NCBI GenBank assembly: GCA_020846715.1
Contig: JADLDK010000011.1
Span: 1 to 64,000 of the forward strand
Source: Armatimonadota bacterium
GTDB lineage: Bacteria; Armatimonadota; UBA5829; DSUL01
Direction of reading: 5' to 3'
DNA length: 64,000 nucleotides
Positions within the stretch are counted from its first letter, which is position 1. Each line of letters starts with the position of its first letter. This document shows, piece by piece, positions 1-9,642 of this stretch. The translations under genes and the position numbers were made by a program. The notes beneath the pieces are model-generated. The model saw nothing but the letters and a program-made list of their open reading frames with translations. It searched no databases and was not told the DNA's origin.

Positions 1-2339
1 GACAGCGGATCTTCAATCTGACGCTGAACGGCTCTGCGTAGAGGCCGCGCGCCAAATGTCGGATCGAAGCCTTCCTCCGCCAGCAGTTCCTTGACTTCTC
101 GGGAGATTTCCAGCTCCATCCCTTGCGTGCGAAGCTGCACTCTCACTCGATCCAGCATCAGGTCAACAATCTGAACGATCTCGTCTTTGCTGAGCGAATG
201 GAACACAATGGTCTCGTCCACGCTGTTGATGAACTCCGGACGGAAGACCTTCTTCATCTCTTCCATCACGCGATTCCTCATACCCTCGTAAGACTTCTGA
301 TCTTCGCCGACAGGCTTCAGACTGCGCAGCCCCATCGTGGACTCTCCTGCGATCAGATGAGCCCCAATGTTGGACGTCATAATCAGAACCGTGTTTTTGA
401 AGTCCACGACTCGTCCTTGAGCGTCCGTCAGGCGTCCGTCCTCCATAACCTGCAGAAGGATGTTGAACACCTCAGGATGCGCCTTCTCAATCTCGTCCAG
501 CAAAATTACCGAGTACGGGCGGCGGCGAACCTGCTCTGTGAGCTGACCGCCCTCATCGTACCCAACATATCCGGGAGGCGCCCCAACCAGTCTGGAGACT
601 GCAAAGCGCTCCATATACTCAGACATGTCAATTCGGATGAGGTTGTCCTCATTGTCAAACAGGAACTCCGCCAGCGCTCGTGCAAGCTCTGTCTTGCCCA
701 CGCCAGTCGGCCCGAGGAATACGAACGATCCCATCGGCCGCTTAGGATCTTTCAGCCCGCTGCGCGCTCGCCTCACTGCCCGGCTGATCGCCTCGATGGC
801 TTCGTTCTGCCCGATAATCCGGTGGTGCAGAACTTCCTCCATTTTGAGCAGCTTAGCCGTCTCGCCTTCTACCAGCCGCGAGACCGGAATACCCGTCCAC
901 GAGTACACAATGTGCGCAATCTCGTCTTCTGAGACAGTCTGCTGCATCTGCTCACGGCGCTCATCCCAGTCCCGGCTGAGGTCGGAGAGCCTGTCCTTCA
1001 GCTCTCGCTCGCGAGCCTGTAAATCAACTGCTCGCTCGTACTCCGAGTTCTGCGGGAGTGACGCGAGCTCTTTGCTGATGGACTGCAGCTCAACGTTCAC
1101 TTCCCGTAACTCCACCGGAGGCAGGGCCAGCTGTAACCGAACGCGGGACGCCGCCTCATCAATGAGATCGATAGCTTTGTCGGGCAAAGAGCGATCGCTG
1201 ATGTAGCGATCCGCCAGGCGGGCGGCAGCGACCAGAGCTTCATCCTCAATCTGGATGCCATGATGCTCTTCATAGCGCGGCCGCAGCCCGCGAAGAATCT
1301 CAATGGCGTCTTCCACAGACGGCTCTCGCACCTGAACAGGCTGGAAGCGCCGCTCAAGAGCAGCGTCGCGCTCGATGTACTTGCGGAATTCATCCAGCGT
1401 TGTTGCGCCGATACACTGCAATTCACCGCGCGCCAGCGCAGGCTTCATGATGTTGGAGGCATCAATCGCGCCCTCAGCAGCTCCCGCCCCAACCAGCGTG
1501 TGGAGCTCATCGACAAAAAGGATGACTTCGCCGGAAGCCTTGCGAACCTCGTCAATGACGCGCTTCATCCGCTCTTCGAACTCACCCCGATACTTGGTGC
1601 CAGCGACCAGCCCCGGAAGGTCGAGAGCGACAATGCGGCGGTCTTTGAGCATCTCGGGGATGTCCCCGGAGGCGATCCGCTGCGCCAAGCCCTCGGCAAT
1701 TGCGGTCTTGCCCACACCCGGCTCCCCTATCAGACACGGGTTGTTCTTCGTGCGACGGGACAAAATCTGTATAACGCGCTCGATCTCTGAGTGACGCCCG
1801 ATGACAGGGTCCAACTTTTCAGAACGAGCCAGGTCTGTCAGATCACGGCCGAACTCATCCAGGGTCGGCGTCCGGGAGCGCGTCCGCGTTGTTGACAGAG
1901 CGGTATCCGTATCCTGGAGATTCATAACCTCGCGACGAGTTCTCTCGAGGTCCACACCCAGCTTCTGCAGCACTCTGCCAGCCAGGCCGTCACCTTCTCT
2001 GATCAGCCCGAGCAGAAGATGCTCGGTCCCGATGTAGTTGTTGTTGAGCTGGCGGGCTTCGTCGTAGGCCAGATCAATGACGCGCTTTGCACGAGGTGTA
2101 AGCTGCATGTCCTGACCAAGCCGGCCATCCCCACGAGAGACCTGACGCTCTACTTCCGCCCGAATGCGGCTTAGAGACACGCCCAGTCGATCCAGAATCC
2201 TCGCGGCCACGCTGTCATTCTCACGGACCAGACCCAGAAGCAGATGCTCGGTGCTCACATAGTTCTCGCCGAGCCTGTTCGCCTCTTCCTGCGCAAAGAA
2301 CACAACCCTGCGCGCTCGCTCGGTGAATCGTTGCCACAT
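1..2339 (-). CDS. clpC: ClpC-type AAA+ unfoldase (partial, 3' end off window)
   Basis: Hsp100 ATPase that unfolds proteins and threads them into ClpP in the cytoplasm. The frame runs from an ATG at 2339 past the left edge; 779 codons are present, so only the last few dozen residues of a family of roughly 810-830 are missing. Visible: two N-terminal Clp repeats (about 1-145, both with EHLLLGL), first AAA+ domain with Walker A GEPGVGKT near residue 204 and Walker [10 protein letters not shown], a middle region, then a second AAA+ domain with Walker A GPTGVGKT near 541 and [18 protein letters not shown] stands about 10 bases before the ATG. No ctsR or mcsA/mcsB partner lies upstream, unlike the Bacillus operon. 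The two N-repeats and the middle region favour ClpC over ClpB or ClpA. Confidence 0.96.
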   Translation of the reverse strand, partial: MWQRFTERARRVVFFAQEEANRLGENYVSTEHLLLGLVRENDSVAARILDRLGVSLSRIRAEVERQVSRGDGRLGQDMQLTPRAKRVIDLAYDEARQLNNNYIGTEHLLLGLIREGDGLAGRVLQKLGVDLERTRREVMNLQDTDTALSTTRTRSRTPTLDEFGRDLTDLARSEKLDPVIGRHSEIERVIQILSRRTKNNPCLIGEPGVGKTAIAEGLAQRIASGDIPEMLKDRRIVALDLPGLVAGTKYRGEFEERMKRVIDEVRKASGEVILFVDELHTLVGAGAAEGAIDASNIMKPALARGELQCIGATTLDEFRKYIERDAALERRFQPVQVREPSVEDAIEILRGLRPRYEEHHGIQIEDEALVAAARLADRYISDRSLPDKAIDLIDEAASRVRLQLALPPVELREVNVELQSISKELASLPQNSEYERAVDLQARERELKDRLSDLSRDWDERREQMQQTVSEDEIAHIVYSWTGIPVSRLVEGETAKLLKMEEVLHHRIIGQNEAIEAISRAVRRARSGLKDPKRPMGSFVFLGPTGVGKTELARALAEFLFDNEDNLIRIDMSEYMERFAVSRLVGAPPGYVGYDEGGQLTEQVRRRPYSVILLDEIEKAHPEVFNILLQVMEDGRLTDAQGRVVDFKNTVLIMTSNIGAHLIAGESTMGLRSLKPVGEDQKSYEGMRNRVMEEMKKVFRPEFINSVDETIVFHSLSKDEIVQIVDLMLDRVRVQLRTQGMELEISREVKELLAEEGFDPTFGARPLRRAVQRQIEDPL

Positions 2340-3009
2340 TTTGGTCAGACCTCCCCTCGTGGCTGGTTGCCAGTTGGCGGCGCTAAAGTAGCCATCGCCA
2401 GAAACTTCTTAACCACTGTTAACTCTTAGAATCGGTTTTCAGACCGTTGTCTTTTAGACTCTTCCCATTGCGCCTCAGCCATTTTTCCGCTGTGACGCCC
2501 AGACTCCGAATCCGTCCTACCTTAGCGCGCGGGCATTGTTACTATACCCGCATGCGCCTCGTCGCCCGGTCGCCTGCTCACACTTACTCTATCATTCCTC
2601 AATGCGAGCCCGGACTATCTGTCCGAACGGAAGAGTTTCCAAACCGCAACTGCGCACCGGCAACTATCTCTATGATGAGTCCGCCGGGAATGTCTCATCC
2701 CACACAGCCTTCTCTTTACATAACTGTGCTTGGAGGATTCAGGTTCCGTTACACTCAGGCGGCGCAGTTACTGGAAATCAATCTTCAAAGCATATCTCAG
2801 AACAACCAGAAAGTCACCCCCGACCAACCGGCTAGCGCATCATACTGATTCCCTCGGCTGATCTTGCAGCTATTGGAAATCGCAGCGAGATGCGTGAGAG
2901 CCTGAGATTCTTAGCAACTTACCCCACGGTTGTCCTCCCCGCTGGACGGAATGTCCACACGGATCGCTGGCGTTTCGCGTAGATGGGGCACTAACACCCA
3001 CAGAACGCA
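2340..3009. other. Long intergenic stretch, no gene recognised
   Basis: This separates ilvE and clpC, which point the same way. Open frames here (for example 2447-2848 on +) give low-complexity peptides without a domain, a good ribosome site or a family likeness, so I call none. The clpC ribosome site (GGAGG, about 2350-2356) is at the left end. A clpC promoter should lie here, but I do not see a convincing one. No tRNA or known RNA fold was recognised. Confidence 0.5.
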
Positions 3010-3043
3010 AGAGCCGCGGAAGTCAAGCTTCTTCCACGGCTCT
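3010..3043 (-). terminator. Hairpin terminator after ilvE
   Basis: A 13-base stem (AGAGCCGTGGAAG read on the minus strand) closes over an 8-base loop, with one U-G wobble on the minus strand and a C-A mismatch on the plus strand. It stands about 50 bases past the ilvE stop. The wobble only pairs in the minus-strand RNA, which supports that direction. The tail after the stem has only a weak T run. Confidence 0.6.
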
Positions 3044-3094
3044 CAAACCCTCGCTATCAGCGCTCCAGGTGTGCTTAGCGCAATAACCTGCTGC

Positions 3095-4018
3095 CTACCC
3101 TACCGGCGCTGTTGACAGAGGCTCGTCAGTCACCTGCGAACTCTCGTATATTTGAACACCTGAGGTCCTCGTAAGTTCCCTGAAAGCGCTCATCAGATGT
3201 ACAGTAACCGGCCCAGGAGCCGCAGAGCCTATAGATCGCCCGTCCACCGAGCGTACCGGGATGACTTCCGCGGCCGTTCCAGTGAGGAAGCACTCTTGCG
3301 CCGTGTACACATCAAAGAGAGTGAAGATGTCTTCAATCACGTCATAGCCAAGGTCGCTGGCCAGTTGCATGACCGTGTTACGTGTGATCCCCTGAAGAAT
3401 TCCGGCCCACGCAGGCGGCGTGATGACTTTGCCATCACGCACGAGAAAGATGTTGTCACCCGTGCACTCGGCAACATAGCCGTGCGTATTGAGCATCAGC
3501 CCTTCACCCGCCTGAACACGGTTGGCTTCCAGCTTCGCCTGGATGTTCGCCACATACTTGCCCAGCGACTTCACGCGAGGCTCCACAGTCTGCGGCATAG
3601 CCACGCGCGTGGACACTGTGACAACGTCCAGTCCCTCTTCGTACATCTGCTTCGGGTACAGAGCAAGCCCATCGTTCATAATGACGACTGTGGCCTGCTT
3701 GCAGTTTTTGGGGTCCAGCCCCAGAGTAACCCCGCGAGTCACCGTGATGCGATTGTAGCCGTCTCGCTGCTCGTTGCGCCTGTTCAAATCGAGGATTGCG
3801 TTTCGCATCTCCTGCGGAGTCATCCCAATATCAATCATCAGCGCATGCGAGGAATGGAAGAGCCTTTCGATGTGCTCATCCAGTTTGAAGACGCGCCCAT
3901 TGTAAGTCCTGATCCCCTCAAAGACACCATCGCCGTACAGGAATCCATGATCGTATACGGAGACCACGCCCTGTTCGTGCGGAACCACCTGCCCATTGAG
4001 GAAAATGAACTTACCCAT
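3095..4018 (-). CDS. ilvE: Branched-chain amino acid aminotransferase (class IV PLP)
   Basis: Transfers the amino group between glutamate and the keto acids of Leu, Ile and Val; cytoplasmic PLP enzyme of fold type IV. With the ATG at 4018 the protein has 307 residues, usual for the family, and begins MGKFIFLNG. Family marks seen: DHGFLYGDGVFEGIR (about 23-37), the probable PLP lysine K150 in RVKSLGKY, TGDNIF (about 186-191) and a Gly-Thr-rich TGTAAEV near the end. The open frame extends 34 codons upstream, but that part is unlike the family and covers the promoter, so I chose 4018; a GGGAG sits 12 bases before it. D-amino acid or 4-amino-4-deoxychorismate enzymes of the same fold are possible but less likely. 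Confidence 0.92.
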   Translation of the reverse strand: MGKFIFLNGQVVPHEQGVVSVYDHGFLYGDGVFEGIRTYNGRVFKLDEHIERLFHSSHALMIDIGMTPQEMRNAILDLNRRNEQRDGYNRITVTRGVTLGLDPKNCKQATVVIMNDGLALYPKQMYEEGLDVVTVSTRVAMPQTVEPRVKSLGKYVANIQAKLEANRVQAGEGLMLNTHGYVAECTGDNIFLVRDGKVITPPAWAGILQGITRNTVMQLASDLGYDVIEDIFTLFDVYTAQECFLTGTAAEVIPVRSVDGRSIGSAAPGPVTVHLMSAFRELTRTSGVQIYESSQVTDEPLSTAPVG

Positions 4019-4049
4019 AACGCGTTTACACTCCCAAGAAGTTATTCCC

Positions 4050-4079
4050 AGTATAACATAGCGGCGAAAATGCCAGCAA
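4050..4079 (-). promoter_or_regulatory. Sigma70-type promoter of ilvE
   Basis: On the minus strand TTGCTG (4079-4074), an 18-base spacer and TATACT (4055-4050). The expected start, near 4043, leaves a leader of about 25 bases to the ATG at 4018. This supports the shorter ilvE start. Confidence 0.55.
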
Positions 4080-4212
4080 TTGAACCTCTGCGGTTCATTC
4101 TTGCGGCTGCGGCCAGACACCTGTTAAGACTACCGGGTCTCCGTTCGTCTATAATCCAAGAGAATTATGCCTGACCAGAGCGTCAGCAGTTGATCGAAAG
4201 GGAACAAGAGCT

Positions 4213-5073
4213 ATGCAGCCCAGATTTTTGGCCGTGGCAATAGCAGCGGCGCTGGCTTCATCGGCCATTCCAGCCACCGCTCAAGACAGCTCCGCACCTG
4301 GAGGACCGCCCGTCTCTTTGAGCGCAGAAGACCTGAGCCTCAGTGCAGTCGCGACAGCGCTTACAGAGAAAGCCAGTATCCCTGTGCTGGTAGATGGCGT
4401 TGCCACAGCGCACTTCAGCGGCAACTTCACTCAGACTCCACTGGAGCAGGTACTGGATGCTGTGGCCAGAGCGACCAAGGCAACCTGGCGTCAAGTTTTT
4501 ATTCCAGACGGGACATCCAAAAAGGACGAGCTGGACAAAGCCCGGCAGCAGGCTGCTCTCCTTCAACAGCTCGAAGCTGCCAGGACAATGATGCTCTACG
4601 ATCCGCAGACTGGTTCTCAGCTTACGCTGACGAAGTCAGATGCCAAACGCACTCAGGTGGCAGAGACAGCCAAACAGTTGGGCTTGAAGCCAGTCTATCT
4701 CTTGATCGGTTCGGAGATTCCCGCAGATGTGGGGGAAATCAACCCGGCGGCGCCGGTCTCGGCTAACGCGCTCGGGTACGCCGATCTCAGCCGTCAACAG
4801 GATCAGAGCTTTCTGCAGATGAATCGCCAGGACCGCGCTCAGGCTCTTGAGAGGTCTATGGCTGATGACATTGCCATGAATCCGACAGATCGAAAAGCCT
4901 TGATGGAAGCGCGGATGCAGGCGTACAGAGATCTGCGCAACAGCAATTCTCCCACCTACCAGCAATGGCGAGAGGCTCAGCGTGAGATGTGGAGGTCCAA
5001 TCGAGGCGCGAACCGGCAAGGACGTAACCGCAGCGCTTCTCAGGGTAACAACCGCCCTCGCGCAAACAACTGA
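4213..5073 (+). CDS. Secreted protein with a secretin-type STN domain
   Basis: 286 residues. Residues 1-23 are a signal peptide ending in IPATA-QD. Residues about 34-100 match the short STN fold found in secretins and TonB-dependent receptors: a low-complexity lead, DLSLSAVATALTEKASIPVLVD, then FTQTPLEQVLDAVARATKATW. The rest has no family I recognise; it is rich in Gln, Arg and Ala and ends in an Asn/Arg/Gly tail (about 255-286). No secretin pore or receptor barrel follows, so the STN domain stands alone, probably in the periplasm as an adaptor or sensor. A perfect TATAAT at 4150-4155 could be its -10 box, but a good -35 is not clear. A strong terminator follows at 5225. Confidence 0.75.
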   Translation: MQPRFLAVAIAAALASSAIPATAQDSSAPGGPPVSLSAEDLSLSAVATALTEKASIPVLVDGVATAHFSGNFTQTPLEQVLDAVARATKATWRQVFIPDGTSKKDELDKARQQAALLQQLEAARTMMLYDPQTGSQLTLTKSDAKRTQVAETAKQLGLKPVYLLIGSEIPADVGEINPAAPVSANALGYADLSRQQDQSFLQMNRQDRAQALERSMADDIAMNPTDRKALMEARMQAYRDLRNSNSPTYQQWREAQREMWRSNRGANRQGRNRSASQGNNRPRANN

Positions 5074-5224
5074 AGGGCGCAGTGGTCTGTTTACCAGCCG
5101 ACATATTTCTACACCGGTAAATTCCGAGATGCACAGCTGTAACCTGAGTTCTCGAATTCGCGGCGGTTGGTGAACTGTAAACGTACGAAAATGCGCTCTG
5201 CTGAGGAGTAATTATCAGGATGAA

Positions 5225-5258
5225 GCTGGCGCGCGATCCGTGTGCGCCGGCTTTTTTT
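5225..5258 (+). terminator. Rho-independent terminator after the STN gene
   Basis: A 10-pair stem GCTGGCGCGC / GTGCGCCGGC with two G-U pairs, a 7-base loop and a run of seven T. It lies about 150 bases past the STN stop codon, in the gap before a convergent gene. This is the clearest intrinsic terminator in the window. Confidence 0.85.
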
Positions 5259-5376
5259 GCGAATTCTCGACGTAAGCCGGAACACCGCCTATCGCCACGC
5301 AGTCTGCTATCTGTTGACCGACAAGACAGCTTCCCTTTGCAGTTGTTGGGTACGGACAACGAGCGAGAGGCTCACA

Positions 5377-5619
5377 ATGGCCGACTTCAACGTAGACGAA
5401 CACATTCAAAGTGATGCGCAAGCGACGGCTCAGACAGAGCTGATCCCTCATTCATCCCCTGAGACTGCGCCGCTGCGTCCCGCGACTGATCGCCGTATCC
5501 TTGAGCTTCTCTCCCCAACGCGAGAAGGGCTGTGCCTCTATCTTCTGGCTCCGCGCCACGTTACCAGTGACGTCTGGAGCAAAGTTATCCGAAGAACCTG
5601 CCACAAAGACAGCGCCTGA
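5377..5619 (+). CDS. Possible small orphan protein, 80 residues
   Basis: An ATG at 5377 with GAGAGG nine bases ahead opens a frame of 80 codons that starts MADFNVDEHIQSD and ends in a basic, Cys-containing tail. I recognise no domain, membrane segment or signal peptide. Codon third positions are mildly GC-rich, as in neighbours. It lies between a strong terminator (5225) and the 3' end of a convergent oxidoreductase gene. It may be a real small gene or chance; no other frame in this gap looks better. Confidence 0.3.
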   Translation: MADFNVDEHIQSDAQATAQTELIPHSSPETAPLRPATDRRILELLSPTREGLCLYLLAPRHVTSDVWSKVIRRTCHKDSA

Positions 5620-5704
5620 CACTAACTCTAGCAGCTCGTCCATACGCAGACCAGCGACCAAGCAACTCCTCTCTCGATTCTGAAAGGGTCAGACGCAAGA
5701 TTCT

Positions 5705-6793
5705 CTACCTCAGAGATGAGCTGAGCGCTCTTATATACTGCTCCGCAACTTCGAGGTCTTTGAGCGCTTCAGAGGCTGGGTTGCAGCTCTGCTTACTTTG
5801 CCGGACGCAACTTACAAAATGCCGGGCCTGTGCCAGCATGCTCCACACTGGATCAATTACAGGCCGCTCCCAGCGCGGATTGCCTTCCGAAGCGATATAG
5901 AAGCGCACGTCGCCGCCGTTTTGTTGTGCCATTGGCGCCGGGAGTGAGAGATCTACGCGTCCACTCTCAAAGGACACCATGTAGTACTCCTCCCAGCTCT
6001 TGTGGAGGCCGTGCCCTTTCATCTCCAGCGCAATGGTGACACCGCTGTCGGACTCCGAGAGCATGACGGCCTCGGATTTGTCCACAAAGACGACGTGGTA
6101 GTCCTCACCAATCAGATAGCGGATCATGTTGACCTGGTGAATGAAGTAGTTGACGAACGCGTTGTATTTTTCTCCAAGCTCCCCCATCCACTCCGGTGGG
6201 CTCTCAGAGGTTTCTCCGGGATAGGCAGGCGCATTATCTCCCGCGCTGGCGCGCCACTGCACACCGAAAACCCAGTCTCCCGGAGGCATACTGGCGCGGA
6301 CGTAGTTCATTCTGCCTATAGCTCCGGACAGCTTCCACTCCTCAATCCTGCGCCGGGCCTCTACAGATGCTGGAAGCGCACGCTTCATGTTGCCCACCAT
6401 GTAAATCAGCTTCTTCTCCTCAGCCAGTGAGGCCAGGCGCCGGGCATTGTCCAGGCGCAGACAGATGGGTTTTTCAGTAAGCAGATGCTTGCCGGCGTTC
6501 AGGATGTCAGGGACGATTGAAGGGTGCAGAGCGTAAGGGACAATGGCGACAACGGCATCAATGTCTGCCTCCGCCAGCATGGCCCTGTGGTCCGGGTACA
6601 CAGCGGGAATTGCATAGCGGGCGGCCACCATCTCAGCAGTCTTCCTGCGTCCTTCTGCCAGGGCGACAATCTCACAGTCGGGGATGAGAGCAAAGTTCTG
6701 AAGATGAGCGGTCTGCCCCATTGCCCCGGCGCCGACAAAACCAATTCTCAGGCGGGAGTTGTTATCCTTCGTGGAGTTCAAGGGATCCCCCAA
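5705..6793 (-). CDS. Gfo/Idh/MocA family NAD(P)-dependent oxidoreductase
   Basis: 362 residues. The N-terminal half is a Rossmann fold with GFVGAGAMGQTAH (about 18-30), then the family mark EKPICLRL (about 110) that carries the Lys used with the nicotinamide. The C-terminal half is the alpha/beta substrate domain. It belongs to the group that oxidises sugars, sugar acids or inositols; the substrate cannot be told from sequence. A TTG at 6793 is the likely start, four bases past the stop of the isomerase gene upstream (6797-7621), with AGGTG just before. The two genes form a pair, a common layout in which the isomerase-like protein handles the keto-sugar product. Confidence 0.88.
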   Translation of the reverse strand: MGDPLNSTKDNNSRLRIGFVGAGAMGQTAHLQNFALIPDCEIVALAEGRRKTAEMVAARYAIPAVYPDHRAMLAEADIDAVVAIVPYALHPSIVPDILNAGKHLLTEKPICLRLDNARRLASLAEEKKLIYMVGNMKRALPASVEARRRIEEWKLSGAIGRMNYVRASMPPGDWVFGVQWRASAGDNAPAYPGETSESPPEWMGELGEKYNAFVNYFIHQVNMIRYLIGEDYHVVFVDKSEAVMLSESDSGVTIALEMKGHGLHKSWEEYYMVSFESGRVDLSLPAPMAQQNGGDVRFYIASEGNPRWERPVIDPVWSMLAQARHFVSCVRQSKQSCNPASEALKDLEVAEQYIRALSSSLR

Positions 6794-6796
6794 TGG

Positions 6797-7621
6797 CTAC
6801 ACCTGCGCCAGCACGCGATCCAGCGCGTCTTTCGCGTCGCGGATCACTTTTTCGTGATCTTCCTGCCAGTACTTCTCGTTGAATATCTCAATACTGAGAA
6901 AACCGTCGTAGCCAATATCGCTTTTCAGAATGCGGAACTGTTGAACGAGCGGGATGACCCCGTGACCAGGGTGGATGCGGTGCCCGTCGTTGAGGTCCGC
7001 TGCGGGTATGTCCGGGCAATCATTCACATGGACGATAAGGAGTTGGCTCTGGGGGATGGCGCGAATGTCTTCGATTGGGACTGCGGACTTGTAGTAGTGG
7101 AAGGTGTCCATCATTATTCCGACAGAATCACTGCCCGAAGCGCCTGCAACCGCCAGAGCCTGCCGGGGACCAGGGATGAAGCTGGACCCACCGATGGGCT
7201 CTATGGCGCACTTAACGCCAAAACAAGCCGAAGCCTCTCCGTAGCGCTGCGCTGAGCGGCCCGCGATTTCAAGTGCGTGGGCTATGCCCGTACCTGAGGG
7301 CGGCGCGTCGCAGATGAAACACAGGAGGGTGTCAGACCCAAGATCAGAAGCGATCCTGGCGTAATGTTGGACTCGCTGGATATGGTTGTTCTGCTCAGCG
7401 AGATTGAAGGCGAAAAACGGGAAGGCCATAATAGCGGCGACAGCAAGGTTGTTTCTGTCAAGATGACGCTTGAGGTCTTCGAGTGAGTGCCGGGTGAGAT
7501 AGTCATCAATGCGCCCGGCCTCTACCTCGATGCCGTCATATCCACACGCGCCCACATAGTCGATTGTCTGCTCAAGCGGTTTATCCGCCCCGCAGGTGAC
7601 AGTGTTGAAACAGGTTTTCAT
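6797..7621 (-). CDS. Sugar phosphate isomerase/epimerase (AP endonuclease 2-like TIM barrel)
   Basis: 274 residues, the usual length of this TIM-barrel family. Marks: CGYDGIEVEAGRIDDY near 30-44, CAIEPIGG (about 157; metal-binding Glu), IMMDTFHYYKS (about 190; Asp and His), IVHVNDCPD (about 215) and FLSIEIFNEKYW near the end. These supply the metal-site Glu, Asp, His and Glu expected for xylose isomerase-like enzymes such as IolE, IolI or hydroxypyruvate isomerase. It is co-transcribed with the downstream oxidoreductase (3-base gap). Substrate unknown. It is a distant relative of the isomerase at 23940-24692, not a recent copy. Confidence 0.88.
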   Translation of the reverse strand: MKTCFNTVTCGADKPLEQTIDYVGACGYDGIEVEAGRIDDYLTRHSLEDLKRHLDRNNLAVAAIMAFPFFAFNLAEQNNHIQRVQHYARIASDLGSDTLLCFICDAPPSGTGIAHALEIAGRSAQRYGEASACFGVKCAIEPIGGSSFIPGPRQALAVAGASGSDSVGIMMDTFHYYKSAVPIEDIRAIPQSQLLIVHVNDCPDIPAADLNDGHRIHPGHGVIPLVQQFRILKSDIGYDGFLSIEIFNEKYWQEDHEKVIRDAKDALDRVLAQV

Positions 7622-7935
7622 TTGGCAAGTCCGCTCTGGTGGCCCTTTTGCCTCGACGAACTCTTGACCAGGACTGAAAGACTGGGTATCGCAAAGACAA
7701 GCAAGGGCCCTCTTTCACAAAATATCAGGCGGTCGTACTGTAAGTGTTTTCAGAGGGGATGTCAAGGCGGACTGGATGCCGATCAGGAAGTGTGACGAAA
7801 CAGGAGCGCAGAGCAAACGCCTGCGATTAGCCGGCGCGAGGACGCCCGGCCTGCGCAATGAATCTGACGAAAAACAGGTGAGGCAGAGAGGAAGCGCAGC
7901 CCTGAAAGAGCTGTGCCATTGGCCTGGCGCAAGAG
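7622..7935. other. Intergenic stretch, nothing recognised
   Basis: This lies between the isomerase start and the 3' end of the small membrane gene, both on the minus strand. A GC-rich interrupted inverted repeat (GCCGG...CCGGC, about 7831-7854) could end transcription of the gene at 7936-8205, but it has no T run. No gene or RNA was recognised. Confidence 0.4.
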
Positions 7936-8205
7936 TCAGCGACTGGAAGGAGCGCTCTGTGAAGTCCCGGGAGAGGTCATGCGCTCTGTGTCCCGCTTCT
8001 CCATCATCCGATCCTGCCTGCCAAAGAACCACATAAGGAAGAAACTGGCGGCCAACACGGCAACAAATGCCAGCAGCCACAGACGATTACTACGGACGAT
8101 AGATTTTCGCAAATCCTGCATATGCGCGAGAGCTTCCGGTTCCTTGACGTTCTGAGCAAATGACTGTACGGACTCTGCCTTGCGAGCCTGTGCGGCCTGA
8201 GACAT
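7936..8205 (-). CDS. Small single-pass membrane protein, unknown role
   Basis: 89 residues. A charged N-terminal half (about 1-40) is followed by one membrane helix, LWLLAFVAVLAASFFLMWFFG (about 42-62), then a short charged tail RQDRMMEKRDTER and a Ser/Thr end. The ATG at 8205 has GGGAGAAG four to eleven bases before it. This start site, the clear helix and flanking Arg/Lys make a real gene likely. No family is recognised. It reads away from the LOG gene and is not clearly linked with the isomerase gene. Confidence 0.6.
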   Translation of the reverse strand: MSQAAQARKAESVQSFAQNVKEPEALAHMQDLRKSIVRSNRLWLLAFVAVLAASFFLMWFFGRQDRMMEKRDTERMTSPGTSQSAPSSR

Positions 8206-8573
8206 TTTACTTCTCCCAATCCTGGCCAGCCTTCAGGGCAATCGGCCGTTCTTCGAGTATTATCGGCGGTCAGGGCACAGCCCGTTTAGGGTTATTGCGC
8301 ACATAAGCTGAAAGCGCCCTGTGTTTTGGAGGTCTCAGACAACACAGCCCTATTCTGCGCCCCTCACTGAAACACCTGCCGGATCGCAGGAGACGGCACT
8401 AACCAGGACGGTACCGCCCAACGTGTGCTGTTGCGGCCTCAACGACCGCTCCGGTAGTATACTGCGACTGTCGGCGTTACACGTCACACAACACAGGCGC
8501 AACAGACGCTTCCTTGCGTCACTATACGGGCACAACGTGCAAATTCACTCCCTGAAACACCAATAATCACTCT
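8206..8573. other. Divergent intergenic region before the LOG-family gene
   Basis: This 368-base region separates the small membrane gene (minus) and the LOG gene (plus), so it should hold two promoters. I see no confident sigma70 pair and no RNA fold. The frame at 8321-8566 on + gives a Cys/His-rich peptide with no domain and I do not call it. Confidence 0.4.
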
Positions 8574-9428
8574 ATGGCAGACCACAAATCCAAAGCTCAA
8601 AGGGCTTATCTCGATCTCGAGTTTCTAGCCAGTCCGGATGCGCGCGCGGTGCGAATTCTCTCAGAGTACTTCGGGCCCCTCCACAGATTCCGGGAAGAGA
8701 AGGTCAAAGACACTGTCGTATTTTACGGGTCCGCCCGCACTATGCAGCCTGACATTGCGGAGCGCGAACTTCAGCGGGCTGAAATGCGGCTTCTCAAGAA
8801 TCCCGACAGCGTGCTGCATCAAATGCAGCTTCGCCGGGCTGAAGCCGACTTCAAGATGTCTCACTACTATGAAGACGCTCGCAAGCTCGCATACATGATC
8901 ACCGAGTGGGCATTGTCGCTCAAAGGCTCCTGGAATCGCTTCCTTGTCTGCTCCGGCGGCGGACCTGGGATTATGGAAGCGGCTAACCGCGGCGCGGCCG
9001 AGGCTGGCGGAAAAACGATTGGACTTGGCATCAGCCTGCCCTTTGAAGAGCAGTGCAACTCCTATATTACGGACAAACTTGCTATGGAGTTTCACTACTT
9101 CTTTATGCGCAAGTACTGGTTTGTGTACATGTCCCGTGGCCTGTGTATCTTTCCCGGAGGCTTCGGCACGCTGGATGAGCTGATGGATCTGCTAACGCTG
9201 CTCCAGACGCGCAAAATCCGGCGCAGACTGCCCGTGATCATGTATGGCAGTGAGTACTGGAAAGAAGTGGTCAACTTCGAAGCTCTGGTCAAATGGGGAA
9301 CCATCAGCCCTGAAGACCTGGACCTGATAACCTACAGCGACAGCCCCGAGCACGCTTTCGAAGTTCTGATTGAAGCCCTCACGGACAGCAACGGGCGCGC
9401 CACGAGCCGCAAACACAGCGCAGGCTAG
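8574..9428 (+). CDS. LOG-family (TIGR00730-type) nucleotide-binding protein
   Basis: 284 residues. Rossmann-type protein of the family once annotated as lysine decarboxylase. The hallmark FPGGFGTLDE is at about 193-202 and an upstream Gly-rich loop reads GGGPGIMEAANRG (about 126-138). Known members are cytokinin-activating phosphoribohydrolases (LOG) or PpnN-like nucleotide 5'-monophosphate nucleosidases, so the likely reaction is release of a base from a nucleoside monophosphate. The protein has an N-terminal extension of about 80 residues compared with the shortest LOG proteins, nearer to the longer bacterial form. It appears to be single. No good ribosome site is visible before the ATG. 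Confidence 0.88.
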   Translation: MADHKSKAQRAYLDLEFLASPDARAVRILSEYFGPLHRFREEKVKDTVVFYGSARTMQPDIAERELQRAEMRLLKNPDSVLHQMQLRRAEADFKMSHYYEDARKLAYMITEWALSLKGSWNRFLVCSGGGPGIMEAANRGAAEAGGKTIGLGISLPFEEQCNSYITDKLAMEFHYFFMRKYWFVYMSRGLCIFPGGFGTLDELMDLLTLLQTRKIRRRLPVIMYGSEYWKEVVNFEALVKWGTISPEDLDLITYSDSPEHAFEVLIEALTDSNGRATSRKHSAG

Positions 9429-9642
9429 CCGGCAGACCTGGCAGAACAGGGAACTGGCGCGGCGGAAAGCTGCGTCTAACACCTGACCGCCCGGCGCTGT
9501 TGCAGGCTTCACTTTGACAGCAACGCCCGGTAAGTGCGGCGTCGCAGAGGCGGCAGAGTGACAGTCATCCCACACTCAAGGCGCCTTCCAGGAGACTGCC
9601 TGCGCAAATGAGCTGTACGCGGTGTGGTAGAATGGCTGCCTG

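Noticed and set aside
123-2037. Several plus-strand open frames opposite clpC
   Set aside because: They are antisense shadows; the minus frame gives a textbook ClpC with both Walker sites.
2447-2848. 133-codon frame between clpC and ilvE
   Set aside because: No ribosome site, family likeness or sensible composition; frame is open by chance in GC-rich DNA.
3197-4174. 325-codon plus-strand frame
   Set aside because: It is the antisense of ilvE, has no domain and reads across the ilvE promoter.
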